Shown here: positions 1 through 9,245 of the stretch, one piece after another
Numbering within the stretch: position 1 is the stretch's first letter
How the letters are laid out: every line of letters starts with the position of its first letter
Assembly (NCBI GenBank): GCA_905250885.1
Contig: CAJNOQ010003518.1
Span: 1 to 20,023, forward strand
Length of the DNA: 20,023 nt
Source of the DNA: Didymodactylos carnosus
Lineage: Eukaryota > Rotifera > Eurotatoria > Philodinida > Philodinidae
Reading direction: 5' to 3'
Translations under genes and position numbers: made by a program
Notes under the pieces: model-generated
Database searches by the model: none
What the model was told of the DNA's origin: nothing
What the model saw: the letters and a program-made list of their open reading frames with translations, nothing else

Positions 1-974
1 CGAGAATTTCTCTCTTGTCCAACAGGAATCTCCCTCTTCCGACCAGAATTTCGCCACATCCACAGGAATTTCTCTAATAATCAAAACAGGAAACTAACAG
101 TCCACGAGAACTCCTCTCTTTCCACGGGAACTTCTCTCATCGTACGAGAATTTCTCCCTTGTTCAACAGGAATTTCTCCCTTCCGACGAGCATTTCCCCC
201 CATCCACAGGAATTTCCCTAATAATCAAAAGACGAAGCTAACACTCCACGAGAATTCGTCTCTTTACACCGGAATTTCCCTCCTCGTACGAGAATTTTTC
301 TCTTGTACAACAGGAACTTCCGTCTTCCGAATTTCCATCATAATCAAAAGACGAAACTTACATTCCACGAGAATTTCTACCTTTCCACGGGAACTTCTCA
401 CATGGTGCGGGAATTTGTCTCCTTCCCCGGGAAATTCTCTCCCCGTACGAGAAATTTTCTCTTGTCCAACCGGAATTCTACCGACCAGAATTTCTCACCA
501 TCCACAGGAATTTCTCTAATAATCGGAAGACGAAGCTAACAGTCCACGAGAATTCCTCTCTTTAACCCGGAACTTCTCTTTTTGTACCAGAATTTCTCTC
601 TTGTTCAACAGGAATTTCTCTCTTCCGAGCAGAATTTGACCCCATCCCCAGGAATTTCTCTAATAATCGAAAGACGAAGCTAACAGCCCACGAGAATTCC
701 TCTCCTTACACCGGAACCTTTCTCCTCGTACGAGAATTTCTCTCTTGTCCAACGGGAATTTCTCTCTTCCGACCAGAATTCCGCCCCATCCACGGGAATT
801 TCGCTAACAATCGGAAGACGAAACTCACAGTCCACCAGAATTTCTCACTTGTCCAACAGAAATCTCTCTCTTCCGACCAGAATTTCTCCCCACCCACAGG
901 AATTTCTCTAATAATGAAAAGACGAAACTCACATTCCACGAGAATTTCTCTCTTTCCACGGGAACTTCTCTCCT
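1..974 (-). repeat. Satellite array, block 1 (minus-oriented)
   Basis: Degenerate tandem repeat built from sub-repeats of about 20-22 bp around the core GAGAAATTCTCGT, seen here as its complement (ACGAGAATTTCTC). Sub-repeats are grouped into larger units with a fixed order of variants: GGTCGGAAG, CCTGTTGGAC, CTCGTACGAGG, CCCGTGGAA, a spacer with TGTGAGTTTCGT and GATTATTAG, then CCTGTGGAT. A full unit is about 144 bp. Shorter units lack one or more sub-repeats. The block touches the window edge, so its true start is unknown. The open frames across it result from composition and from a unit length divisible by three. I do not regard them as genes. Confidence 0.9.
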
Positions 975-1147
975 CAATTCTCGTGGACTGTGGCTTTCGG
1001 GTATCGATTATTCGAGAAATTCCTGTGCATGGGGAGAAATTCTGGTCGGAAGCGAGAAATTCTAGTGGAATGTGAGTTTGGTCTTCTGATTATTAGAAAA
1101 ATACCTGTGGATGGGCAGAAATTCTGGTCAGAAGAAGAAACTCGTAT
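975..1147 (+). repeat. Satellite array, block 2 (plus-oriented)
   Basis: The same satellite, flipped. The sequence now reads AATTCTCGTGGAC, then GATTATTCGAGAAATTCCTG and GGGGAGAAATTCTGGTCGG on the plus strand. Only about one unit long. Its right end coincides with a CTCGTATGAG palindrome at about 1143-1152, where orientation reverses again. Confidence 0.8.
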
Positions 1148-1645
1148 GAGAATTTCACTCTTATCGGACAGGAATTTCTCTCTACCGACCAGAATTTCTC
1201 CCTATCCACAGGAGTTTCTATAATAACCGGAAGACTAAACCGACAGTCCGCGAGAATTCCTCTCTTTCCACGGCAACTTGTCTCCTCGTACGAGAACTTC
1301 TCTCTTGTCCAACCTTAATTTCTATCGGCCGACCAGTATTTCTCCCCATTCGCAGAATCTCTCTTGATTATTAGAGCACACGGAAAAACACGGAACTCAC
1401 TTTCCACGAGAATTTCTCTCTTTCCACGGGAAATTGTCTCATTGTACGAGTCTTCCCCAAGAGCTCTCTCCTCGTACAAGAATTTCTCAGAATTTCGCCC
1501 CATCCACAAGAATTTCCTTAATAATCGAAAGACAAAACTTACATTGCACGAGAATTTCTCTCTTGACCAAAACGAATGTCGCTCTTCCGACCAGAATTTC
1601 TCCCCATCCACCCGAATTTCTGCAATAATGAAAACACGAAACTAA
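1148..1645 (-). repeat. Satellite array, block 3 (minus-oriented)
   Basis: Continuation in the minus orientation (CCGACCAGAATTTCTCCCC, CCACAGGAATTTC, AATAATCGAAAGAC). More degenerate than the other blocks, with several partial sub-repeats, for example around 1340-1400 and 1440-1500. Ends near AACAGTAACTGAG, where the plus-oriented repeat resumes. Confidence 0.8.
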
Positions 1646-2167
1646 CAGTAACTGAGAGAGAAGTTCCCGCGGAAAAAGAGAAATTCTAGTAGAATGTGAG
1701 TCTCGTGTTTTGATTATTAGAGTAATTCCTGTGGATGGCGGGAATTCTGGTCGGAAGAGAGAAATTCTCGTACGATGAGAGAAGTTCCCGTGGAAAGAGA
1801 GAAATTCTCTTGGACTGTGAGTTTCGTCTTCTAGTTATTAGAGATATTCCTGTGGATGGGGAGAAATTCTGGTCAAAAGAGGGAAATTCCTGTTGGAAAA
1901 GGGAGAAATTCTCGTACGAGGAGAGAAGTTCCCGTGGAAAGAGAGAAATTCTCGTGGAATGCAAGTTGCGTCTTCTTATTATTAGAAAAATCCCTGTGGA
2001 TTGGGAGAGTTTCTGGTCGGAAGAGAGAAATTCCTGTTGGACAAGAGAGAAATTCTCGTGGAATGTGAGTTTCGTGTTTTGAGTATTAGATAAATTCCTG
2101 TGGATGGGGAGAAATTCTGGTCACAAGAGAGAAATTCTTGTTGGACAAGAGAGAAATTCTAGTGCGA
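1646..2167 (+). repeat. Satellite array, block 4 (plus-oriented)
   Basis: Plus-oriented units. The marker GTGGAT recurs at about 1731, 1852, 1996 and 2100, giving spacings near 121, 144 and 104 bp. The differences match the loss or retention of whole sub-repeats. The block stops abruptly inside a sub-repeat at GAAATTCTAGTGCGATGA, where non-satellite DNA begins. Confidence 0.85.
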
Positions 2168-2345
2168 TGATTCGGCCGGTATACAGTATACGAGTAGAAC
2201 ACTACGAGCAGTTCAGACGAATGGAGCCGGTGCCCCCCTGAAGAAGAATTCGAAACCGGTCAGGTTAATAAAAAGGAAAAAAACAAATCACTTCTCGTTG
2301 TTATTGTCTCACAACCGTTCAACGGCTACAAAAAATACATGGTCG
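2168..2345 (+). mobile_element. Non-satellite insert in the array, possible retroelement tail
   Basis: About 178 bp that does not resemble the repeat around it. It starts near ATTCGGCCGGTATACAG, contains GTATACAGTATAC, and has an A-rich stretch after 2266 and a short A-run at 2331-2336 just before the satellite resumes in the opposite orientation. A compact insert with an A-rich right end suggests a short retroelement or the end of a longer one. No clear target-site duplication is visible because the satellite orientation differs on the two sides. Family not recognised with certainty. Confidence 0.5.
2226..2272 (+). ncRNA. Hammerhead-ribozyme-like core, probably decayed
   Basis: The motif order fits a type I hammerhead. 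CTGAAGA at 2238-2244 matches the conserved CUGANGA box. GAAA at 2252-2255 matches the second box. The palindrome ACCGGT follows at 2255-2260 and C at 2261 would be the cleavage position. A palindromic helix III too short to close on itself is known for dimer-forming hammerheads of Penelope-like elements and retrozymes. Against this, helix II (7 nt, AGAATTC) pairs poorly and helix I shows only about two GC pairs. GCCGGT at 2226-2231 can also pair with ACCGGT to form an ordinary hairpin. Functional cleavage looks doubtful. Confidence 0.35.
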
Positions 2346-2572
2346 ATACTCTCTACCGACCAGAAGTATTCCCCATCCACAGGAATTTCTCTAATAATCA
2401 AAATCCGAAACTAACCGTCCACGAGAATTCCTCTCTTTACACCGCAACTTCTCTCCTTCGCGGAGAATTTCTCTCTTGTCCAACACGAACTTCTCTCTTC
2501 CGACCAGACATTCGCCCCATCCACAGGAATTTCTCTAATAATCAAAACACGAAACTCACTTTCCACGAGAAT
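2346..2572 (-). repeat. Satellite array, block 5 (minus-oriented)
   Basis: The array resumes after the insert in minus orientation (CTCTCTACCGACCAGAAG, CCATCCACAGGAATTTCTC, TAATAATCAAAA). It ends at about 2572 in TTCCACGAGAATGTGAG, where the minus-oriented end of a unit is fused to the plus-oriented TGTGAGTTTC segment. Confidence 0.85.
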
Positions 2573-4338
2573 GTGAGTTTCACCGGAAGAGAGAAGTTCC
2601 TGTTGGACAAGAGAGAAATTCTCGTGGAATGTGGGTTTCGTCTTTTGATTATTAGAGAAATTCCTGTGCATGGGGTGGAGTTCTGGTCGGAAGAGGGAAA
2701 TTCCTGTTGATGGGGAGGAGTTCTGGTCGGAACAAAGAAATTCCTGTTGGACAAGAGAGAAATTCTCGTGGAATGTGAGTTTCGTGCTTTGAGTATTACA
2801 GAAATTCCTGTGGATGGGGAGAAATTCTGGTCGGGAGAGAGAAGTTCCTGTTGGACAAGAGAGAAGTTCTCGTACGAGCAGAAAAGTTCCCGTGGAAACG
2901 GAAAAATTCTCGTGGAATGGGAGTTGCGTCTTCTGATCACTAGAGAAATTCCTGTTGAGAAGTTCCCGTGGAAAGAGAGGATTTTCTCGTGGAATCTGAA
3001 CTTCGTCTTTTGATTATTAGGGAAATTCCTGTGGATCGGGATAAACTCTGGTCGGAAGAGAGAAGTTCCTGTTGGACAAGCGGGAAATTCTAGTACGGGG
3101 AGAGAAGTTCCCGTGGAAAGAGAGAAATTCTCGCGGAATGTGAGTTTTGTGTTTTGAGTACTAGAGAAATTCCTGTGGATGGGGAGAAATTCTGGTAGGG
3201 AGGGAGAATTTCCTGTTGGACAAGAGAGAAGTTCTCGTACGAGGAGAGAAGTTTCCCGTGGAAAGACAGAAAGTCTCGTGGAATGTGAGTTTCGTGTTTT
3301 GATTATTAGAGAAATTCCTGTCGATGGGGAGAAATTCTGGTCGGAAGAGAGAAATTCTAGATGGACAATAGAGAAATCCTCGTGCGAGGAGAGAAGTTTC
3401 CGTGGAAAGAGAGAAATTCTCGTGGAATGTGAGTTTCGTGTTCTGATTATTAGAGAAATTCCTGTGGATGGCGAGAAATTCTGGTCGGAAGTGAGAAGTT
3501 CCTGTTGGACAATACAGAAATTCTCGTGCGAGGAGAGGAATTTCCGTGGAATGTAAGCTTCGTCTTCTGAGTATGAGAGAAGTTCCTGTGGATCGGATTA
3601 AATTCTGGTCGGAAGAATGAAATTCGTGTTGGACAGGGGAGAAATTCTTGTACCAGAAGTGACGTTCCCGTGGAAAAAGAGAAATTCTCGTGGAATGTGA
3701 GTTTCGTCGTCCGATTATTAGAGAAATTCCTGTGGATGGGGAGAAATTCTGGTCGCAAGAGAGAAATTCTTGCTGGACAAGAGAGAAGTCCTCGTACGAG
3801 GAGAGAAGTTTCCCGTGGAAAGACAGAAATTCTCGTGGAATGGGAGTTGCTTCTTCTGATTATAAGAGAAATCCCTGTGGATGGGGAGAAATTCTGGTCG
3901 GAAGAGAGAAGTTCGTGTTGGATAATGGAGAAATTCTCGTACGGGGAGAAAAGTTCCCGTGGAAAGGGAGAAATTCTCGTGGAATGGGAGTTGCGTCTTC
4001 TGATTATTAGAGAAAATCCTGTCGATGGGGGAGAAATTCTGCTCGGAAGAGAGAAGTTCCTGTTGGACAAGAGAGAAGTTCTCGTACGAGGAGAACAGTT
4101 CCCGTGGAAAGGGAGAAATTCTCGTGGAATGTGAGTTTCGTGTTTTGATTATTAGAGAAGTTCCTGTGGATCGGGAGAAATTCTGGTCGGAAGAGAGAAA
4201 TTCCTGTTGGACAAGAGGGAAATTCTCGTGGAATGTGAGTTTCGTGTTTTGAGTATTAGAGAAATCCCTGTGGATGGGGAGAAATTCTGGTCGGAGGAGA
4301 GAAATTCCTTTTGGACCAGGAAAGAAATTCTTGTGTAA
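2573..4338 (+). repeat. Satellite array, block 6 (plus-oriented, longest)
   Basis: The longest uniformly oriented block, with the best-preserved 144-bp units. Examples are around 3179-3325, 3330-3470 and 3735-3880, each with the CTCGTACGAG or CTCGTGCGAG sub-repeat and the CCCGTGGAA sub-repeat in order. Some units lack these two (about 104 bp, for example 4165-4275). Long open frames occur on both strands (minus 3450-4070, plus 3670-4134). Their products are low-complexity repeats of the same short peptide, so they are by-products of the repeat and not proteins. Confidence 0.9.
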
Positions 4339-4545
4339 GGATACATAGTTTTGATGGCGGCCCGAAAAATTCCGGCTTGCTAGGAGAGAAATTCTCGTTG
4401 AAGTTGTCGTCTGACTGTAAATTCTCGAATTTAGGGAAGTCTGATGTCAAGCGTCGAATAATAATATACCAAACCGTATGTTCTCTGAAAATTCCGGCAG
4501 TTAAAGAGAAATTCTCGTGGGGAAAGAGAAGTTCCGGAATTGAAA
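4339..4545 (+). repeat. Decayed edge of the satellite array
   Basis: Isolated sub-repeats such as GGAGAGAAATTCTCGTTG near 4382 and AAAGAGAAATTCTCGTGG near 4504 lie in otherwise unrelated sequence. This is a gradual boundary, as expected where a tandem array loses homogenisation at its edge. Confidence 0.65.
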
Positions 4546-5540
4546 GAATCCGGACACTGCTGCTAACTGCGGGTACTTCACCAAGGCCTTCTGATATTCA
4601 CGCCGAGAGAGACTGTAGAACGGTCCAGACTTGTGTTGAACTAAGTAGTCAGACAACCTATTCAGAGAGACCTTTTTCTAAAAAGTAGCTTGGCATAGAC
4701 TACATCTCGTGTACTTGAAACTGCCAGAAAAACTGGAGATTTTCAAATTTGTTAACTTTTTAATGTAGAAAGTTGCCAGAATATACACTAATTTCATAGC
4801 AAGTGCAATTTTCCATTTGGATAAAGCGATAAAATTTGTTCTTTTCTCTAGTTCTTGCTTTACATCTCTCTTTTTAGTGTGCATAGAAGAAAAAAAACAT
4901 CAGAGTTTCATCTAACTGAACTAGTACGTGGATTAAAGGTTTTCGTAACTGCACCAAAACTGCAGTTGAAAAATGTTGATTTCGGAGAAAATCGATAAAA
5001 GAAAACAGATTCTTCAACAACCGATTATGATTACGAAGAGTCTTAAATATAGCCACTTGATAGAACCTTTTAAGAGCTACCCAGTGCTCATCTTATTTTT
5101 ATTTCGCAAAATATGAACGACTAAAATTGAAAAAATTGTTTTTTGGGGTGCAAGTAATCGAGATTGAAGCTTCGCGGTATTTATTCTATATTCTGTTATC
5201 TTTCTATGGATCATTCGTTATTTTCAGCTTTCTTTCTGTTTGGAAACTCGTCCTGAGGAAATAAATCATCACTAAGAAAAGTGAATTTTCTGAGAAACAA
5301 TACAATATATAAGAATGGCCAAAGAACTTTTTCTTCAAACATAGAAGAGTGTGTCCTGTTTTAAATTCAAATGTCATCATTTTCATCGGTTGAAAGAGAG
5401 TTTTGTTAATCGATTTGCCAAGACTAATAAGTATTCTCTATAGTAAGACATCGAGAAATAATATCGCTTTGGATAGGCTTAACGGGTTTCTGGACAGTCC
5501 CATTTAACCTAATTCCTCTTTTTATTTTATTTATTTATTT
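4546..5540. other. Unassigned AT-rich region
   Basis: No gene recognised. Short open frames on the minus strand (4678-4884, 4874-5056, 5204-5386) give lysine-, phenylalanine- and leucine-rich peptides without recognisable motifs and are most likely chance. No RNA gene or clear repeat seen. Confidence 0.5.
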
Positions 5541-5763
5541 TTATTCAACGGAGAGCCGTTCGTGTGAAAAATATGTGTATAGTAATCTAACTCTTTTTGA
5601 AATAATTCACTTGATGAGCATTTTCTTTTAGCCCGATTATAATCCATCCGATAAGATGTCTATGTAATCGAGCTAACAAAAAATGCTCATCAAGTGAATT
5701 ATTTCAAAAAGAGTTAGATTACTATACACATATTTTTCACATGAACGGGTCTCCATTGAATAA
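5541..5763. mobile_element. Near-perfect palindromic (fold-back) element, 223 bp
   Basis: Left arm 5541-5624 and right arm 5680-5763 are reverse complements over 84 bp with only three mismatches by eye. The 55-bp centre continues the symmetry imperfectly (TTTAGCCCGATTA against the complement of TAATCGAGCTAAC), so almost the whole element is one palindrome centred near 5652. It could form a very long hairpin. This structure suits a fold-back or MITE-type non-autonomous DNA transposon. No convincing target-site duplication could be separated from the T-rich and A-rich flanks. No coding capacity. Confidence 0.85.
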
Positions 5764-6270
5764 AAAAAATAACAACGACATAGATAAACAGACTTTAACG
5801 TAATGTTAGAACTGAAATAAGGATCTGTATATTACTGGAACTCGTCTTTAGATGAAAATTTAGAGAGAGAAAAAGGAAAAAATTCATCTAGATATTTGAT
5901 AAGATAAGAAGCAGATGAAAAGTTATTTTACATTGATAACAACAAGTGTATCAGTTATTCAAAGTTAGAAATCCAGAAAACAAAAGTGGAAAAATAAATC
6001 TGTAGAGAAAAAAAATTTCTCTAATATGGATGACGTGGTCTGTCGTCTAAATCTGATACTAAACTTTTTGAGATGCCATTTGAAAAGACGAACAAACATT
6101 ACTGAATGTATTGTATTATTAAGTTGAGGGTGATGACTCAAAATGACCAGAGTTTCTTTGACTACTAGTTGACGAGCTATTGATCGTCATTCAAACGAAC
6201 TTTTCATCCGTTCCAATTAATTGAATCTTGAATATGCCGAAAGAAAATGAATTTATCTCAGTAAGTAGCA
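5764..6270. other. Unassigned AT-rich region
   Basis: No open frame of useful length, RNA gene or repeat recognised. Confidence 0.5.
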
Positions 6271-6274
6271 AAAG

Positions 6275-6297
6275 TAGAAGACCATCATGGTCTTCTA
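6275..6297. repeat. Perfect short inverted repeat
   Basis: TAGAAGACCAT, one spacer base, then ATGGTCTTCTA: an 11-bp perfect inverted repeat. Partial pairing extends one or two bases further. It lies just outside the larger palindromic element that follows and may mark its edge or be unrelated. Confidence 0.75.
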
Positions 6298-6329
6298 TTT
6301 TGGCAGGCAACGGTCAAACGGTGTCGCAG

Positions 6330-6605
6330 AAAAGAAATGGCCTAAAAGCAGCCTGTTAACACTCTGAAAACGTTATATAATCGGCTCGGTTACCGGTTAT
6401 GTTATTTCAGACCTTAAAAAGTACAATCTGAGAACAGCCAGTTAACTGTCTTTAAATAGGCCGTTAACAAGACAGTTAACGAGCTGTTCTTTGGCTTGTT
6501 CATTTACTGGTCGTGTTAAGACTGTACTTTTTAAGGGCTGAAAATGGTCAGTGAATGAGACGATTTTAGGACGTTTCCAAGCCGTTAATGGGCCGTTTAT
6601 TACCT
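6330..6605. mobile_element. Imperfect palindromic element rich in GTTAAC
   Basis: Nested inverted matches share approximately one centre. GTTAACTGTCTT at 6441-6452 pairs with AAGACAGTTAAC at 6469-6480. GAACAG at 6432 pairs with CTGTTC at 6484. CTTAAAAAGTACA at 6413-6425 pairs with TGTACTTTTTAAG at 6523-6535. Outer matches around AAACGT / ACGTTT and GGCC / GGCC are weaker. The arms differ by substitutions and a small indel. GTTAAC recurs four times (near 6356, 6441, 6463 and 6475). It looks like an older fold-back element of the same general kind as the 5541-5763 palindrome, without clear sequence similarity to it. Confidence 0.6.
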
Positions 6606-7849
6606 ACCTTTTTCTTCTGGGTAAATTCGTTTTTTTTCTAATTATGTTATTTCGTTAATCAACGATTATTCCTTTTACAAAACGAATTTCAAAATTGTAA
6701 GTCTGGAGACGCTACGGAATGACACTTTCACATTGCTGCTAGAGCATGTCAGAACAGGACAATACACAAATGGCAGGTTTATGATCACTAGTTATACCTT
6801 CCTCGTCCGTTTGAATAGAAATGGGAACCCCAAAAGAAAGGGCAAAATTAATAGTGCGTTGCGAGTGTAAGAATAAATAATTCGCTGCACGCTTTATTTC
6901 CCAATAAATGGGTTTTGACTTGCAATTTCTCCAGAACTCCGGAGTGAGCTTTCCTATTGTCGGGCGTTATCCTTTCGTGCAAAAAGAAGGGGTGATGTAT
7001 ATCTTGAAAACTATTTTAAGGAATACAGGAAATTAATTAAATTTAAGTTAAAATCTTTTCTTGCATACCAGTTGTCATATCGTATTTCTATGCGTCATAC
7101 ATCTTCAAATAGGTCTGTCGTTTTTTGGTACAAAAGAAAAAGGATATTTTTAACCAGCTCAGAATCATTAACCTGTCGCTTGCAAAAATAGCTAGTTATT
7201 TTTCAATAGAAAACAATAAATTTTCCAGAAGATAAAGCCTATGCAGAAAATTTTGGTTTTTCCGCTTTCTTTTTTGTTTGTTCTGAGTTCATATGTGAGC
7301 ATGCAATTCAATGATAGTCTAGCCTACATCCGCTCATTCAATATTGAGAATGTTATGCGCTCTAAATGTTGTAATTGAATGCTAACAGTTTTCAATACTA
7401 TAAGTTGCATGAAAAGTAGAAATTATCAAACTTATTACTGGATAAGTGGCATAAAACAGAAGTAAAATATATGGTGGTTGTATGCGTAAAAAAGATCTAA
7501 AATGTCATCGAATTGGGACATAAGTAATTTTCCTAGCCATACTTGTTTAGGGCTTGGCTCTAGTTGAGCCCACCTCCCCCAGACTGCTGTATGCAAGTGG
7601 TATATGCTAGTGACATTGTTCCGTTTTTGCGTTGTCGTATCACTCACTTAAATTTTCCCAAAATCTGTGAACTTTTAGCTGGTACAAACTTTATTGTCAA
7701 TTGTAAGAGAATACAGAATAGTACCATATCTTATGGATCCATTATAACCATTTAGTGGAAGAGAAAAGAAACAAGAAAACAATCGAAAAAATTACCTGGA
7801 TTGTAATTCAGTTTCGATTATTTAATCTTTAAATTTTAGATGTTCGTTG
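6606..7849. other. Unassigned AT-rich region
   Basis: No gene recognised. Small open frames at 7435-7647 (minus) and 7564-7755 (plus) overlap each other and show no known motif. No repeat or RNA gene seen. Confidence 0.5.
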
Positions 7850-8274
7850 TTATTTGTGTGCGCAAAAAGAAAGAGAACCGGTTGACCGGTTCCAACTCTG
7901 AATTAGACTATACGGTTTAATCATGTTTGGCACATTAACAAAATCTAAGGTAACTTTAATAAATATTGAATCGTCTCTGATATAACTATTATTATCTCTT
8001 TGAATCATTGATATTGGGTAGAATATTGGTATACGACGGGCAATATTCATTTGAGTTATCGAACTTTGAAACCTACTCGAAGTCAGATCTGGTATAAAAG
8101 AATCAACGGCATGTCGATTTGTCGTGATTGATGGAATAAACAAAATATGACGTTTTGGTTAAATGGCTATTTGAGAATTGCATCATATTCACTTCTTATT
8201 AAGATGAAAAATCGTGATATGTGTGTTCTTATAGCATTGGCATCGTCTTGTAAATATAAACGTATAAATCTCAT
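7850..8274 (-). pseudogene. TRAF-type MATH domain gene, broken
   Basis: The minus strand encodes most of a TRAF-C/MATH domain, the trimerising, receptor-binding module of TNF-receptor-associated factors. From 8274 down it reads RLYLQDD, HISRFFILI and EYDAILK, then PFNQNVIFCLF, corresponding to the family's LYLNGDG, HLSLFFVLM and EYDALLxWPF blocks. An in-frame TAG at 8167-8169 sits where the conserved Trp of WPF belongs. Near 8120 the frame shifts by one or two bases. The new frame continues with AVDSFIPDLTSS, QMNIA, YIRDDSIFIKVTLDF and a stop at 7850, the typical MATH C-terminus. The start of the MATH domain is unrecognisable above 8280, and no RING, zinc-finger or coiled-coil part was found. 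The family match is strong by eye. Loss of function is inferred from the stop and the frameshift. Confidence 0.8.
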
Positions 8275-8950
8275 CATCGTTAACGTTTTAACAACTGAAG
8301 TTTTTCACAGTCATAACCATCTAATAGCTAATGTTTCCAAAAAATTCACGGTAACGTCTTCTCTGCTTGAACAGAAATTAATCTTTTACCCTCAAGCCAT
8401 AGCTATAATTTTGGTTTTTTCTCCTATCTCTATAACAAAACGGCTTAAAGGGCTAAACCTTTTTCTACAAACGCATTTGTAGGCATCCAGTTGTATCAAA
8501 AAGCTCAGCTTTATTGGTCTCATCCTTACAGAGGAACTGTTAGCTAGTCTCTGATTCCCTGAATGAATACTTGATTAACCACTGATGATTTGTTTATATC
8601 GAGTTAGGTTTGTTTCTTGGCATTAGCACCATTCATACACTGTTCTGTTAGCCATTGGGTTCAAATTAAGCATAATGTTATTTTCTTTTGACCACATAGA
8701 GCGCCTTCACAGAAAAGTGGTTGATGCATAATTACTGTCATCATCAGGAGCATGGAATTAATGAACAGTCAAAACATTGTTTTTCATAACATTCTTCAGA
8801 CTTGGACGTGAAACGGATTTGTTTAACGTTTTAAAATTTTCCGAGATTGAATTTGAAGGTAGATCTGAAAATGTAGAGATACCTCTAGACCCTCTCGTGT
8901 ATATAGGAGAGAGAGGATAAAAGAATCTGATTTGGACGAAAAGCTGAACA
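8275..8950. other. Region upstream of the TRAF pseudogene, no gene seen
   Basis: The sequence just above 8275 could hold a decayed first part of the MATH domain on the minus strand (a few W, F and L codons in several frames), but nothing alignable by eye. The plus-strand open frame 8147-8482 is the antisense shadow of the pseudogene plus flanking DNA. The rest is unassigned. Confidence 0.4.
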
Positions 8951-9000
8951 ACAGAAAGGTCACGTTGTATACACAGATAATTTACGGGATCACCATCAAG

Positions 9001-9117
9001 ATGAAACTTTTGATATTCCCTTGCTGTAAAGGAAAGGATCTTATCGAGTTAAAATGCCTGTATGTATGTATATATGTTTGCATGTCCGCAGACTAGATAC
9101 TAGTGACACACAAACTA
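9001..9117 (+). repeat. Dispersed repeat family, 3' module
   Basis: The module runs from ATGAAACTTTTGATATTCCC through AAAGGAAAGGATCTTATCGA and GTTAAAATGCCTGTATGTAT to CATGTCCGCAGACTAGATAC and TAGTGACACAC. It matches 10585-10697 with many substitutions. It includes a TATG-rich microsatellite-like stretch (9057-9078), which is shorter in the other copy. Confidence 0.7.
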
Positions 9118-9142
9118 GTAAAGCAGAACTTGATTGCATCAA

Positions 9143-9240
9143 AATGATATGGAGTAGGTAGTCGACTATGGCGAATCAGAAAATGAGTGACCTCTACGGT
9201 GAATCCCATTGGTCGAAAACATCATTTCCACTTGAGTGGA
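9143..9240 (+). repeat. Dispersed repeat family, 5' module (copy A)
   Basis: Shares TGATATGGAGTAGG, GTCGACTATGG, AATCAGAAAATGA, GTGACCTCTACGG, TTGGTCGAAAAC and CATTTCCACTTGA with 10505-10595 and, more weakly, with the next copy at 9246. Non-coding. Element type not recognised. Confidence 0.65.
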
Positions 9241-9245
9241 TGAAA

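Noticed and set aside
3450-4134. Long open frames of 206 (minus) and 154 (plus) codons over the same region
   Set aside because: They lie wholly within the satellite, occur on both strands and in several frames, and translate to a repeated short peptide. They are explained by a repeat unit divisible by three with few stop-forming triplets.
1-4545. CRISPR-like array of short repeats
   Set aside because: Sub-repeats are contiguous and degenerate with no unique spacers of constant length. Orientation changes and the eukaryotic gene fragments nearby also argue against it.
4311-4688. 125-codon plus-strand open frame at the satellite edge
   Set aside because: Begins in satellite sequence and runs into unrelated DNA. 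The product has no recognisable motif or balanced domain structure.
7435-7755. Small genes on either strand near 7435-7755
   Set aside because: Two overlapping short open frames with no recognisable motif, splice context or similarity to other sequence in the window.
8147-8482. 111-codon plus-strand open frame
   Set aside because: It is antisense to the TRAF/MATH pseudogene, whose minus-strand reading matches a known domain, so this frame is a shadow.
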